A stretch of 64,000 nt of DNA from Lachnospiraceae bacterium NE2001 (GCA_900110635.1 FOEK01000004.1:62001-126000); one strand, 5' to 3'. Positions 55,354 through 64,000 are shown, counted from the stretch's first letter. The notes: a model not told the origin generated them from the sequence alone. Numbers and translations: made by a program.

Positions 55354-58350
55354 TTAGAGTTTGCGGGCAGGTTGTTTTGGTTTGGCCGCATCGACTTTTT
55401 TGGCCGCTTCGGCTTTTTTGGCGGCTTCGACTTTTTGTTTTGCGTCGTTGACTTTTTTGGCTTCGGCTTCTTTGAAGGCATTATTCTCAGCCTCGACTTT
55501 TGCGGTCATTTCGGTGACATTTTCCCGACGGCTTGCCACGCGGGCGTTCAGCGGGATGTCTTTGTCGCCGTAGCGGCGAGATTCTTCTTCCACGGTGCTG
55601 CCGCTCTGCTTGGCGTACTTCGAGAAGTCTTTGGCGGAGTTTAGGCGGCTCCTGCCATCCCCGGTCAGTGGGCCGAGAATTGCGTCGTGAGTCATCACGT
55701 ATTCATCAGATACCTTGGTAAGCTTCTTGTAGAAATCTATCATCTCTTTCACAGTGGATGATTCCCCAAGCTTTGCGCCTTCTTCCAGTGTTTCTTTGAA
55801 GGCGTCGTACTCGTCGCTGGTAATCTTATTGACTCGGGTCTTCTCAAGAATCTTCAGCTGTTCTTTACATTTGGCCGCTGTTTCTTTAGCCTTGTTGATG
55901 AGACCTTCCTCCTTGCGGAGTCTCTGTCGCTCCTCATATAGCTTGCGGCTCAGGAAGCCCGGCTTCTTTTCCATCCGCTCCTGGTGAGCCTGAATCTTGT
56001 CGTCAAGTGGAGTCTCTTTTACTTCGCCCCTCTCTACAGCAAGCTCCTTCTCCAGGGTGTTGTTCTCTTTCATTGTGTATGTCAGAAGGTCGCTTACAAG
56101 CCCAACTCGGTACTCGCTGTCTCCCGATGCCGGAACCTTGGTCTTCTTCATATATGCTCGGCAGACCTCTATTATCTTCTTATTTCTCGCAATCAAATCC
56201 TCTTTCGAAGAGATCCTCTGTTGCTTCTGATTCTCTTTTGCTATGTCCTTCTGTGGCCCTTGATTTTCCAGTCCCTCTTCGGCAGGGTTTTCTTGCAGTG
56301 TCTGCTCTTCCTTCAGCAGCATCAACCTCCGTATCTCAGCCTTAACTGGCGCCAGACGCTTGTTCGGAGAATTCAGGATTCGGTCCATAACATTTTGATT
56401 CTGCTCGGCTGCTTCCACTCGCTCCTTCGAGTTTGTGAAGCTCATTTCCAGATGATTTTCCACGAACCAGTCCCTGGCCATGCGGTGAATGTTCCTGCAT
56501 CTGATGAGCTGCGGCGTCACGTCGTCATACACCGACTTGAACAGCTTGCCCACCTGGCTGTAGCTGGAGATTCGAAGCAGGTTATGCTTCTCGTCTGAAA
56601 TGTATACGCCATCAGGCATCTCGCCGATACCGCTGCCGCGATACATTTCACCAGTCTCCACATCGTAGTAGCCCTTGGCGTGTTTCTTGCCGTCACCAAA
56701 GGTGTTCAGCTGGGTCTTGTCCTCTTCCCTGAGATCCATCATATGGTCGTTTACAGTGAGGATCAGCTTCTTTGCGCCCTTCACCTGCTGAAGCGGGAAC
56801 AACAGGTCATAATGATCCTGCGCCATAGAACAGACGACGGTTGTGTTGAGATTTGGTATATTTCTAAGGTCACAGCTACCCAGACGGAAGTTGGTGATCA
56901 GACCTGGTACAGGATCGATCAGCTTGAGATCATAATGAATGTACTTGGTCAGGTCCCCTGCTTCAGAGTGGGCATCCATGTACTCCTTGATCCAATCGTG
57001 AATCATCTTTATGGACTCACCGGCTGCAACCGCGCCGCGGCTGTGGCCGGTCAGACTTATGTGAATATCGTGAGGCTTCTCATTTCCATTTATCCATTCT
57101 TTGAAATGCTTCTCAAGAAAGTCCTTCGCGAATCTCTTTGCATGGCTTCTGGTACTCTCAATGCTGTACTCACCCATATTGAAGAGGCCGCCGATAAGCC
57201 ACAAGTCCGGAGTGGCGCCAGCTATGTAATATTTCTTCTTCTCTACATCTTGACCGTTGGCGCCCTTTATGGTCTTTTCGTGGATCCTGATGTAGTCATA
57301 ATATTCCTTGCTGTTTTTCTTTACCTTCTTGCCGTAGAACTTGTCCACCTCTTCCGGAGTTCTAAAGCGATCATCAATTTCTCCAAATCGACCCTTGTAG
57401 TCTTTCAGCACATCCTCGCAGCCTGACCCGGCAAATTCCATTTCAAGTACATCCGCGCCCTGCTTCTGCCACTTGGTTCCCATGGAATGAATCAGTGGAA
57501 CCTTTCGCTCCTCGTAGGTGCCACGGCGCATATCGTCAATCTCGTCGTAAACCTCTTCGCCAAATACCTCCTGAATCGCATCGCGGGTGCTCTTCTTGAT
57601 ACCATTGTGGTATTGTCCATCGTTTGGCACAAACCTTAGATTACGAGGATCATCCTCCATCGGATTAAGCTCCTCGAAGACGTAGTCCTCCTTCTCCCGA
57701 GCCCTGCGGTTACGTTCGTCCATAAGGGCCACGAACTTGTCTTTCTGCTTCACGACGGAGCGATATTTCGACTGCACATAGTCGTTCTCCAGCTCCGACT
57801 CCTTGGTGGAGAACTTATCAAAGTTCGAATCATCTGGGTACTCGTTGGCGTAAACTATACGATCGGTATAGCACTCCTTGACTGACTTATAGGCCTTCTC
57901 GACATCTTCCGTTTTTGTCTCAGCGTAGAAGAGATAATTGTCAGCAAGTTTAAGCATTTCAAAACGGCTCTCCAGCGTATTAGCCTTAAATGTCATAATT
58001 TGGTCAAGGAGTTTCTTGCCATCATTTTTGTCTTTCCCCTCAGGAAGGGTACGGACCGCTTCATGAAGGTTGCGAAGCATAGGAATATCACTTACCGTCC
58101 AGCCATTCTTCAGGGCATTGGAAAGCAAGGTGCACTCATCGTACTCGTCCAACAGCATCAGATTATCAGCCGTCATAGCATCGATACGGGCATCGATTGC
58201 GGAGATACAAACGTTCTTCAGCTTCGTTGGAACGTGAGGAGGCATAGCCTTATTTTCCAACAGCATATTGTAATCGCTTACCGTTGTATTCAGTAATATA
58301 TTTAGCGTGGGATTAGTGACGATATCCTCTAATACTTCAACTTCCTTCAT
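55354..58350 (-). CDS. Giant-family protein with alpha/beta-hydrolase (lipase-like) domain
   Basis: 998 aa, ATG at 58350 after AGGAGAACGAT, beginning MKEVEV. NGWTVSD at 82-88 marks the short N-terminal GWxxxD module. Residues about 290-560 look like a lipase-type alpha/beta hydrolase: ISLTGHSRGAVAAG with Ser437 in the nucleophile elbow, LKLIDPVPG with Asp479, and His513 (DHYD) or the His in NDHMMDL as third residue. The GxSRG elbow and DPV motif recall DUF2235/Tle1-type phospholipase effectors. The rest is helical, Lys/Glu-rich, ending in an Ala/Lys tail and ARKL. No signal peptide. An intrinsic terminator precedes it and no own promoter is evident. Confidence 0.87.
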   Translation of the reverse strand: MKEVEVLEDIVTNPTLNILLNTTVSDYNMLLENKAMPPHVPTKLKNVCISAIDARIDAMTADNLMLLDEYDECTLLSNALKNGWTVSDIPMLRNLHEAVRTLPEGKDKNDGKKLLDQIMTFKANTLESRFEMLKLADNYLFYAETKTEDVEKAYKSVKECYTDRIVYANEYPDDSNFDKFSTKESELENDYVQSKYRSVVKQKDKFVALMDERNRRAREKEDYVFEELNPMEDDPRNLRFVPNDGQYHNGIKKSTRDAIQEVFGEEVYDEIDDMRRGTYEERKVPLIHSMGTKWQKQGADVLEMEFAGSGCEDVLKDYKGRFGEIDDRFRTPEEVDKFYGKKVKKNSKEYYDYIRIHEKTIKGANGQDVEKKKYYIAGATPDLWLIGGLFNMGEYSIESTRSHAKRFAKDFLEKHFKEWINGNEKPHDIHISLTGHSRGAVAAGESIKMIHDWIKEYMDAHSEAGDLTKYIHYDLKLIDPVPGLITNFRLGSCDLRNIPNLNTTVVCSMAQDHYDLLFPLQQVKGAKKLILTVNDHMMDLREEDKTQLNTFGDGKKHAKGYYDVETGEMYRGSGIGEMPDGVYISDEKHNLLRISSYSQVGKLFKSVYDDVTPQLIRCRNIHRMARDWFVENHLEMSFTNSKERVEAAEQNQNVMDRILNSPNKRLAPVKAEIRRLMLLKEEQTLQENPAEEGLENQGPQKDIAKENQKQQRISSKEDLIARNKKIIEVCRAYMKKTKVPASGDSEYRVGLVSDLLTYTMKENNTLEKELAVERGEVKETPLDDKIQAHQERMEKKPGFLSRKLYEERQRLRKEEGLINKAKETAAKCKEQLKILEKTRVNKITSDEYDAFKETLEEGAKLGESSTVKEMIDFYKKLTKVSDEYVMTHDAILGPLTGDGRSRLNSAKDFSKYAKQSGSTVEEESRRYGDKDIPLNARVASRRENVTEMTAKVEAENNAFKEAEAKKVNDAKQKVEAAKKAEAAKKVDAAKPKQPARKL

Positions 58351-58372
58351 ATCGTTCTCCTATATTTGCCAA

Positions 58373-58400
58373 AAACGTGACAGTGCAAACTGTCACGTTT
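58373..58400 (-). terminator. GTGACA-type terminator between 58460..61351 and 55354..58350
   Basis: 12-bp perfect stem AAACGTGACAGT-gcaa-ACTGTCACGTTT, with TTTTTGG on the minus strand, only about 20 bp before the next ATG. May act as an attenuator. Confidence 0.75.
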
Positions 58401-58408
58401 TGTTGAAT

Positions 58409-58457
58409 GTGCAAAAAGGGACAGACCTATGTGCAGTGGGGACGGACCCCACTGCAC
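58409..58457 (+). repeat. REP-like palindromic element, copy 5
   Basis: As copy 1, but hairpin GTGCAGTGGGG...CCCCACTGCAC: the A-T pair of the other copies is replaced by G-C in both arms. Confidence 0.85.
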
Positions 58458-58459
58458 AT

Positions 58460-61351
58460 TTACATAGCGGGGCCTTTTACTACCTTCTCGTTTTGGATAT
58501 TTTTAGGTTTGATGTTTTGTAGATTTACGCCCAGGTCTTTTTCGGCTTTTGCTATAACGTCTTTTTCATTTAGTAGCTGTGGCTTTTTAGCTGTGACATA
58601 TGGATTCTTGTTAAACTCTTCAACAGCCTCATTGTGCTTCTGTATCTGCTCTTTCAAAATTGAAGGATCACCTAGATCATTCGCTGCCAGTGCCAGAACA
58701 TTCATGGTTCTGTCATACATTTCCTGTTCAAAATGATATGAAGAAACTTCACGTCCATCCTGGTAATCCTTTATTGCTTCAACGAGGTCATCTAGTGTTT
58801 TGGAATCAGGATAGTCATTTTCAGTCACATCATGAACATACTGTTGATATGCTTCTTCAAACTTACCATACTCCTTCTCTTGCTTCTCCATACCGTAATT
58901 ACGCATATCGGAGGTTCTAATACTGGCGAAGTCATCAAAATAATCTTCTTTTCTGATATAGTCCCTGCTTCCTTCTTTACATCCTCTAATCTTATTTATC
59001 TTTGCTATCTGTTCATCAAAATATTTTTCAAAATGAGTACCTACTGTAACAGAAGCAAGAAATCTCATGGAATTATCAAATCTTATCTTCGCGTCACCGC
59101 TCATTACCTTTTCTTTTCCTTTTTGATAATCCAGGATGGAATTAATGGCTTTCATAGTAAGTCTTGGATCAGGCTCACCTACTCTGGATACATTTTCCAT
59201 ATAATCCTTACAGGCATCAACCATCTTTTTATATCTCGGACCTCTTTTTAATGCATAGTTAACCTCTGTATATTCACTATTTTTCTTCTCTACTTTTGCA
59301 CCTTGCAAAGGCTTAAGATCTTTAGGGAAGGAAGCAGAGTTTTCTATCTTTTTCCATTCCTTATTACGATGATTAAGCTTTACCATACCGTAATCATAAA
59401 TATACTTTTCCACAGATCCTACAAAATCCTTGGCTGCTTTATCTTTATATTCAGCCAGCTTTACTTCAGCAGATTTTTTAGAAGAATTCTGGAACTCAGG
59501 AGGATTTAAGAACTTTTCACCCTTCTGTATAACTTTTCTCAGATTTGCCAGAAGCTTTTTAGCCATATCAGGGTCTGCATTTTTAGCATTTTTTGGCAGC
59601 TTTGCAGCGGCTTCAAGAAATGTCACATTCCTCTTCAGATCATTCAGTATTGTTTTCGCGTCTTCATTACTGAGTCGTTTTGAGGCATCCATAAGATCTT
59701 TAGTTTTTTGCTCTTCTTTAGTTAAATTAGGATTTTTATACTTAGGATTTTTAGCTTTTTGCTCTTTTTCCTGATAAACTCTTACAATTTCTTTAGCATT
59801 TTCAAATTCTCCAGAAAATAATTTACGCTCAACTGGTTCAAAGCCTTCAGGTAAATCGCTTTTATCTGTAACAACATCTTCAACCTGATATGAATCAAGC
59901 CCCAGGAATTTTATATAATCCATTTGCTCTGATCTTATCTTAGAATATTCTTTGCTAGCCCGCTCCTCGGCAATAGTACCAAGCTGAGCCCCGCTATTTA
60001 GAGCTCCATAAGCCTGAGTAATAAATGTCTTACGATAAAAGCTTCTAAGCTCTTCGTCCTTGGTAAGATGCTTGTTGTTAGCGTTCGGATCAACCATTAC
60101 ATCATCTAGCTGTCTTTTAAATTCCATAACATTTCCTTTTAACAGACTATTTATGGAATCAGGATGATGCTTCCTCATAAAATTAAATTCAGGAGAAACC
60201 AGTACCTCCTTTGTAAGCATTCCCAGACGAAATGCATTTGGTTCTTCAACTTCAAGATTATTTACTTCAGGTTCATCATGATTTGGATGCGCAGCAGCCT
60301 TTTTATGAGACAGGGTGTATGCAACAAGCATGGTTGCAGCCTGAGTCATTAAAGCTGGATCAGTAGTATCTAATTTTAACTTGCCATTCTTCGTGTAATC
60401 CTTTTTGGTCTTATTTATATAATCTGTATAGCTGTCATAATTAAACTCAGGAACCGCCTGATAACGACCATAGTAGGCTCTGTCCAGCGTACTTACATCT
60501 TCCCTTTGCTTTACATCTATAGCAAAGGCATTTTCAATTCCTCCGCCGTGTCCGTCTGTGAGCAGTTTTTTATCAATATTACCTAGCTCAAATGAGTCCA
60601 TATCAGCTTCGCTATACACCTCTTTCGGTTTTTCACCATCTAGTTTATAAACAAAATCTAAAAATGGCTTCTGCTTCATAAGAGCTTCAGCTCTTTCGAT
60701 CAGTTCTCCCTCAGAAATAACCTTTGAGACAAGCTTAGATTTACTGCCAGGAACTGTGTTTGCAATCTGACGAGCAGCGATAATAATAGCTATGTCATAG
60801 GTAGTTACTTCATTCTCTTTATTTATTCTGCCCTGAACCTCTTCAATCCACTTGGCAGCTGATTTCTTTTCACCATAATCCTTCTGAAGCTGGATGAACT
60901 CTGGAGTATGCTCTACTTCAATCTCGCTCAGGTTGCTCTTTATCCTATATGGTGATGTTAATTCATCTTCTTTGACCTTCTTCTTTTTTTCTTTTTTCTC
61001 TATTTTTTTAGCAAATGTATCTAGGTTTTCATAGAGAGTCACCGCCTCTTTAAGCAGCGTTTTGGGATCTGATTCCAGGTCATCCTCTAAGCTGGTATCC
61101 TTAATATTGTCCCCCAGATTTACTGCATCAGGCTTGATCAGCTTAGCCGCTGCCTTGATCTTGTTTTTAAATGCAGAGAGATTGTTGTACATATCATTAT
61201 AGTCACGTGCAACCTCTTCAATCCCCTCATCCTTCTCTGATGTGATTTTATCCAGTTCGTTGTCAACTGTCGCTTCGAACTCCTCTGGATCGTTAAGGTA
61301 TAAGCTTAAATATGAAAATATTATATCTCCGGTTGTTTTTGCCTTTGGCAT
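58460..61351 (-). CDS. Giant helical protein of unknown function
   Basis: 963 aa, ATG at 61351 with AAAGGAG upstream. It begins MPKAK and is helical and Lys/Glu-rich throughout, with a Lys cluster (EKKEKKKKVKEDE) near residue 120; no signal peptide, membrane segment or enzyme motif was recognised. The C-terminus is Lys/Asn-rich and ends KGPAM. It follows the kinase-like giant by 18 bp and is probably co-transcribed with it. The GWPxxD signature was not found, so its membership in the family rests on size, composition and context. Confidence 0.85.
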   Translation of the reverse strand: MPKAKTTGDIIFSYLSLYLNDPEEFEATVDNELDKITSEKDEGIEEVARDYNDMYNNLSAFKNKIKAAAKLIKPDAVNLGDNIKDTSLEDDLESDPKTLLKEAVTLYENLDTFAKKIEKKEKKKKVKEDELTSPYRIKSNLSEIEVEHTPEFIQLQKDYGEKKSAAKWIEEVQGRINKENEVTTYDIAIIIAARQIANTVPGSKSKLVSKVISEGELIERAEALMKQKPFLDFVYKLDGEKPKEVYSEADMDSFELGNIDKKLLTDGHGGGIENAFAIDVKQREDVSTLDRAYYGRYQAVPEFNYDSYTDYINKTKKDYTKNGKLKLDTTDPALMTQAATMLVAYTLSHKKAAAHPNHDEPEVNNLEVEEPNAFRLGMLTKEVLVSPEFNFMRKHHPDSINSLLKGNVMEFKRQLDDVMVDPNANNKHLTKDEELRSFYRKTFITQAYGALNSGAQLGTIAEERASKEYSKIRSEQMDYIKFLGLDSYQVEDVVTDKSDLPEGFEPVERKLFSGEFENAKEIVRVYQEKEQKAKNPKYKNPNLTKEEQKTKDLMDASKRLSNEDAKTILNDLKRNVTFLEAAAKLPKNAKNADPDMAKKLLANLRKVIQKGEKFLNPPEFQNSSKKSAEVKLAEYKDKAAKDFVGSVEKYIYDYGMVKLNHRNKEWKKIENSASFPKDLKPLQGAKVEKKNSEYTEVNYALKRGPRYKKMVDACKDYMENVSRVGEPDPRLTMKAINSILDYQKGKEKVMSGDAKIRFDNSMRFLASVTVGTHFEKYFDEQIAKINKIRGCKEGSRDYIRKEDYFDDFASIRTSDMRNYGMEKQEKEYGKFEEAYQQYVHDVTENDYPDSKTLDDLVEAIKDYQDGREVSSYHFEQEMYDRTMNVLALAANDLGDPSILKEQIQKHNEAVEEFNKNPYVTAKKPQLLNEKDVIAKAEKDLGVNLQNIKPKNIQNEKVVKGPAM

Positions 61352-61369
61352 GTCTTTGTTCTCCTTTTT

Positions 61370-64000
61370 TTATATTTTGAAGGATGTCTTTAGTTTTTCT
61401 TTGGCAGCTTCGCCGACCTGTTTGTTGTTCTCGTTCTGGACAACCTTCTTTGCATTTTTTGCTCGAAGCTTATTCTTTATTTGTTCAAGACGTTCAGCTG
61501 AGATGCGGCCTGGATTTGCCTTTGCGTATTTATCCAGCGCCTCTTCAGCCTTCACGGTGGAACCTATGTTCTTTCCGAAGTCTTCCATCTTCTTTATATC
61601 TTTTAGAACCTGATCTATGTTGTTATCGTTCTTAATCTGGCTGAAGTACTTGTTCATAACGCCTTCAACGCAGAGATCAGTTACGGCTGTAAACTTTGCT
61701 TCATTCAGTTTCTTGAAGTTCATGGTACTGAACATCTTGGAAACCTTGGAGCTGAGTTCATTCATAAAGAGGGTTCCCTCTGGTGATCTGAGAGATTCCT
61801 CGAATCTCTTTCTTCCGTCTGAGCCAGGCTCCATCAGCTTCTTGAGACTCTCTCTGGAGAGGCCTCCAACGTCAGCCTCCTTTATAGAGTTCTGAAGACC
61901 CGACAGGAAGATTGCGTCCTTAAGCTTAGTTGTTAACGTTGCCTCGTCAGCTATCACGCCGTGGGATATCTCGTATAGCTTATCATTCATGCAGCAGCGG
62001 ATGTATTCTGCACTATTCTCAGCAGAGGCACTGGTGTCACTGGTATTTGCAACATCGAACTTATTCATTCCACGCTGCTTCTCCTGATCGGAATATTTCC
62101 AGCGCTTCTTATCCTCGAAAATATACTGCTTATATATCTTAGCCTGCTCTATCTCCTTCTCGTTCATGAGCTGGGTATACTTAACTGGCTGCAGCTTGCC
62201 GCCTACATTCATGTTAAATGTCTGCCCTACCAGATAGTTTTCGTTATCAACTGCAAGGTAGGTATTGCCTGGATCGACCGCAAGATCTGAAAGACCGTTC
62301 AGCTCCTTATAGTCAGACTTCTCCAGGTAGAACCTGTTCTGTGGTGGCTTGGTCCAGCCTGCAGCCTTGTAGAACTGAAGTGCCTTCTTCTCAGCCTCTA
62401 CCAGGTTGTTCAGCATTTCCCTTTCACGCTTTGCAAGGGCTTCTATCTTCTCCTTTGAAAGACCCACCTCTCTAAGCTTCATATAAGCCTGGGAATTAGG
62501 ATCCTCGTAGTCCTTAACCCTGGCCTCCAGCTGGTCCTTGGCCTCCTTGTCATAATGAAGAAGTGTAGGAAGCTCAAGGTCTCCATCGTTATTCATAAGT
62601 GACTTGAGCGCATCGTAATCCTTTGCATCTCTCAGCATTCGCATCTCCGGGCTGTCGCCATAGGCTACCTTGAAAAGGAATGAAGAGCTTTTCATAAATA
62701 TATCACAAAATGGAGTTGAAGTATTTCCAGTATCGAACTGGTGCTTAAGAGCATCCCAATTGAACTGTTTGTTCAGCTTATCCATTTCATCAAAAAGATT
62801 GTTCAGCTTCAGCTTCTCTTCGTCATTGAGATCTGTTCTGATTGCTCTATCAAAATAGGAAGGCGTTGGTAATGCCTTTGCTTCTGGATGTTTAGCCTTA
62901 TAATCCGCCTTGTACTGCTCTACATACTTATCCTGATCTTCCTTCGATCTGGTCCAGATTTTCTTTATCTCGTTACTGAGCTTGACAAACTTGCCAATTG
63001 CATATGCCTTGCACTGTTCATCCAGAGAAGGATTATCCTCCAGATAGGCTTTCATATATTTAAGAGAGCCATCCTTCTTTCCCTCTTCGACCATTTTCTT
63101 CTTTTCAGCCTCGGAGACATTCGGATTTACCTTAAAATTCTTATCATAGAGCTCCATATTATGTCTGGTGGTGAAATCCATCAAACTGTCTATCTGATGA
63201 TTCTTATTGCTCCAGGTAAGAGCTATACTGGTTGAAATGGCACCGCCTCGCATCTCCTGCTTGTAGCTTCCCCAGTTAATAACAGGGGTTTCTGGCAGCT
63301 TGTAAGGTGACACCATATCCACCCCGCAGTAGGTACCGAGGATGTGCTTATATAGTGCCGAGCCCTTCTTGATCTTCGTAGTCATAGATGGAAGGAACTG
63401 ATTCTTCTTTACCTCACCTGTTTCTGGATCAGGGGCAAATGCTTCTGCCAGAGTCAGTGCATCAAGAGACATATCATTGTCGTAAGCCTTGATGGACTTG
63501 ATGATGATATTTCCAGTCTTTTTATCTATATCTGTATCACACTTGAAGTTACGTCCGTGTCTATCTTTCTGAAGACACAGAGTATCTATAGCCTGAAGTC
63601 TCATAAGGTTTCTCATGGCTTCAGGTGAATATATAAGCTTCTTGCCTGTTCGTTCAGCTTCCTTCATAAGGTCGATGAGCTCACGTCCTGGCGCCTCCTC
63701 TGAAATAGTACAGAGCTGATTTACTGTTGTGCCGTCACGTCTCTTGAACTTGACAAGAGCGGTCTTGGACTTGGTGATAACGTCTGTAAAACCAAGATTC
63801 TCTGCGATTCTTGATGTGGCTGTGTTATTGATGGCAGCCTTATCCTCGCCATTCTGAATCTTCTTTGCACTCATCTGACCAAAGAGCTCTACCTCTTTAC
63901 CCATGGTAACGCGAAACAGAGTTTCTACCTGAGCGCTGCTCATGCCCTTAAGACTGTCCAGGAAGACCTTGTCTTTCTTTGGATCAAGATTCATCTTCTT
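61370..64000 (-). CDS. Giant protein with kinase-like motif (5' end outside window)
   Basis: The frame runs open to the window edge (two codons before an internal Met at 63994), so the N-terminus is missing; at least 876 codons are seen. Near the visible start: a TALVKFKRRDG strand pair and an ISEEAPG stretch, then LQKDRHGRNFKCD (Asp at 63563-63565, Asn at 63548-63550) and KAYDNDMS (63473-63487). The order DRHxxN...DND fits the catalytic and metal-binding loops of protein- or lipid-kinase-like folds (PI3/4-kinase or actin-fragmin type). The remaining ~650 residues are helical; the tail is Lys-rich, ending SFKI. Kinase activity is inference. Confidence 0.85.
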   Translation of the reverse strand, partial: KKMNLDPKKDKVFLDSLKGMSSAQVETLFRVTMGKEVELFGQMSAKKIQNGEDKAAINNTATSRIAENLGFTDVITKSKTALVKFKRRDGTTVNQLCTISEEAPGRELIDLMKEAERTGKKLIYSPEAMRNLMRLQAIDTLCLQKDRHGRNFKCDTDIDKKTGNIIIKSIKAYDNDMSLDALTLAEAFAPDPETGEVKKNQFLPSMTTKIKKGSALYKHILGTYCGVDMVSPYKLPETPVINWGSYKQEMRGGAISTSIALTWSNKNHQIDSLMDFTTRHNMELYDKNFKVNPNVSEAEKKKMVEEGKKDGSLKYMKAYLEDNPSLDEQCKAYAIGKFVKLSNEIKKIWTRSKEDQDKYVEQYKADYKAKHPEAKALPTPSYFDRAIRTDLNDEEKLKLNNLFDEMDKLNKQFNWDALKHQFDTGNTSTPFCDIFMKSSSFLFKVAYGDSPEMRMLRDAKDYDALKSLMNNDGDLELPTLLHYDKEAKDQLEARVKDYEDPNSQAYMKLREVGLSKEKIEALAKREREMLNNLVEAEKKALQFYKAAGWTKPPQNRFYLEKSDYKELNGLSDLAVDPGNTYLAVDNENYLVGQTFNMNVGGKLQPVKYTQLMNEKEIEQAKIYKQYIFEDKKRWKYSDQEKQRGMNKFDVANTSDTSASAENSAEYIRCCMNDKLYEISHGVIADEATLTTKLKDAIFLSGLQNSIKEADVGGLSRESLKKLMEPGSDGRKRFEESLRSPEGTLFMNELSSKVSKMFSTMNFKKLNEAKFTAVTDLCVEGVMNKYFSQIKNDNNIDQVLKDIKKMEDFGKNIGSTVKAEEALDKYAKANPGRISAERLEQIKNKLRAKNAKKVVQNENNKQVGEAAKEKLKTSFKI

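Overview
The window looks like a chromosomal segment of a low-GC Gram-positive anaerobe of the class Clostridia, most likely a Lachnospiraceae (Butyrivibrio/Pseudobutyrivibrio-like). The grounds are AT-rich DNA, strong AGGAGG-type ribosome binding sites, family-typical genes (DUF4317, YwaF/TP0381-type membrane protein, DUF4869-like protein, Rpn-type nuclease, secreted proteins with YG/GW cell-wall-binding repeats, an HD-GYP protein), and short palindromic GTGCA...TGCAC repeats. No rRNA, tRNA, CRISPR array or complete insertion sequence was seen.

Most of the DNA codes for very large, mostly alpha-helical, Lys/Glu-rich proteins without signal peptides: 1..5185 (partial), 7829..12514, 12821..14770 (the only one on + strand), 14829..19928, 26161..37167 (3668 aa), 48040..51453, 55354..58350, 58460..61351 and 61370..64000 (partial). 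Several are paralogues: they share a helical N-terminal module with a GW(P/T)xxD signature, a second module near residue 750-900, and a DFFxVxGxxP module. Some carry enzyme-like domains: papain/C39-like cysteine peptidase in two, a GHSRG alpha/beta-hydrolase in one, and a kinase-like DRHxxN...DND motif in one. They look like a set of modular effectors or intracellular giants; no function is known to me.

A second layer is secreted or surface material: a 2739-aa protein with chitobiase-C-like and many MBG/Ig-like repeats plus a cell-wall-binding tail, a 386-aa cell-wall-binding protein, a lipoprotein, and a 45-aa peptide with a signal sequence that is easy to miss.

Ten promoters, in front of six giant genes and all four secreted/surface genes, share one unusual architecture: two direct repeats TTGTTG 11 bp apart, then exactly 12 bp, then a TATAAT-like -10 box, with no recognisable -35 box. 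This resembles response-regulator (OmpR/PhoB-type) activated promoters and suggests that giants, peptide, lipoprotein and wall proteins form one regulon. This is the most interesting signal in the window.

The rest is interspersed housekeeping or accessory content: an HD-GYP c-di-GMP phosphodiesterase (5299..7707), an MFS efflux pump behind a leader peptide with competing RNA stems (20064..21475), a P1-family peptidase, a truncated RecG-like/AlbA_2 remnant, an Rpn nuclease, a three-gene + strand operon (Cys-rich peptide, DUF4869-like, small P-loop protein), and two genes driven by near-identical sigma-A promoters. Intergenic DNA is rich in GTGACA-type terminator hairpins, five REP-like palindromes with compensatory changes, a 73-bp tandem repeat and a 26-bp tandem repeat that repeats a stop codon.
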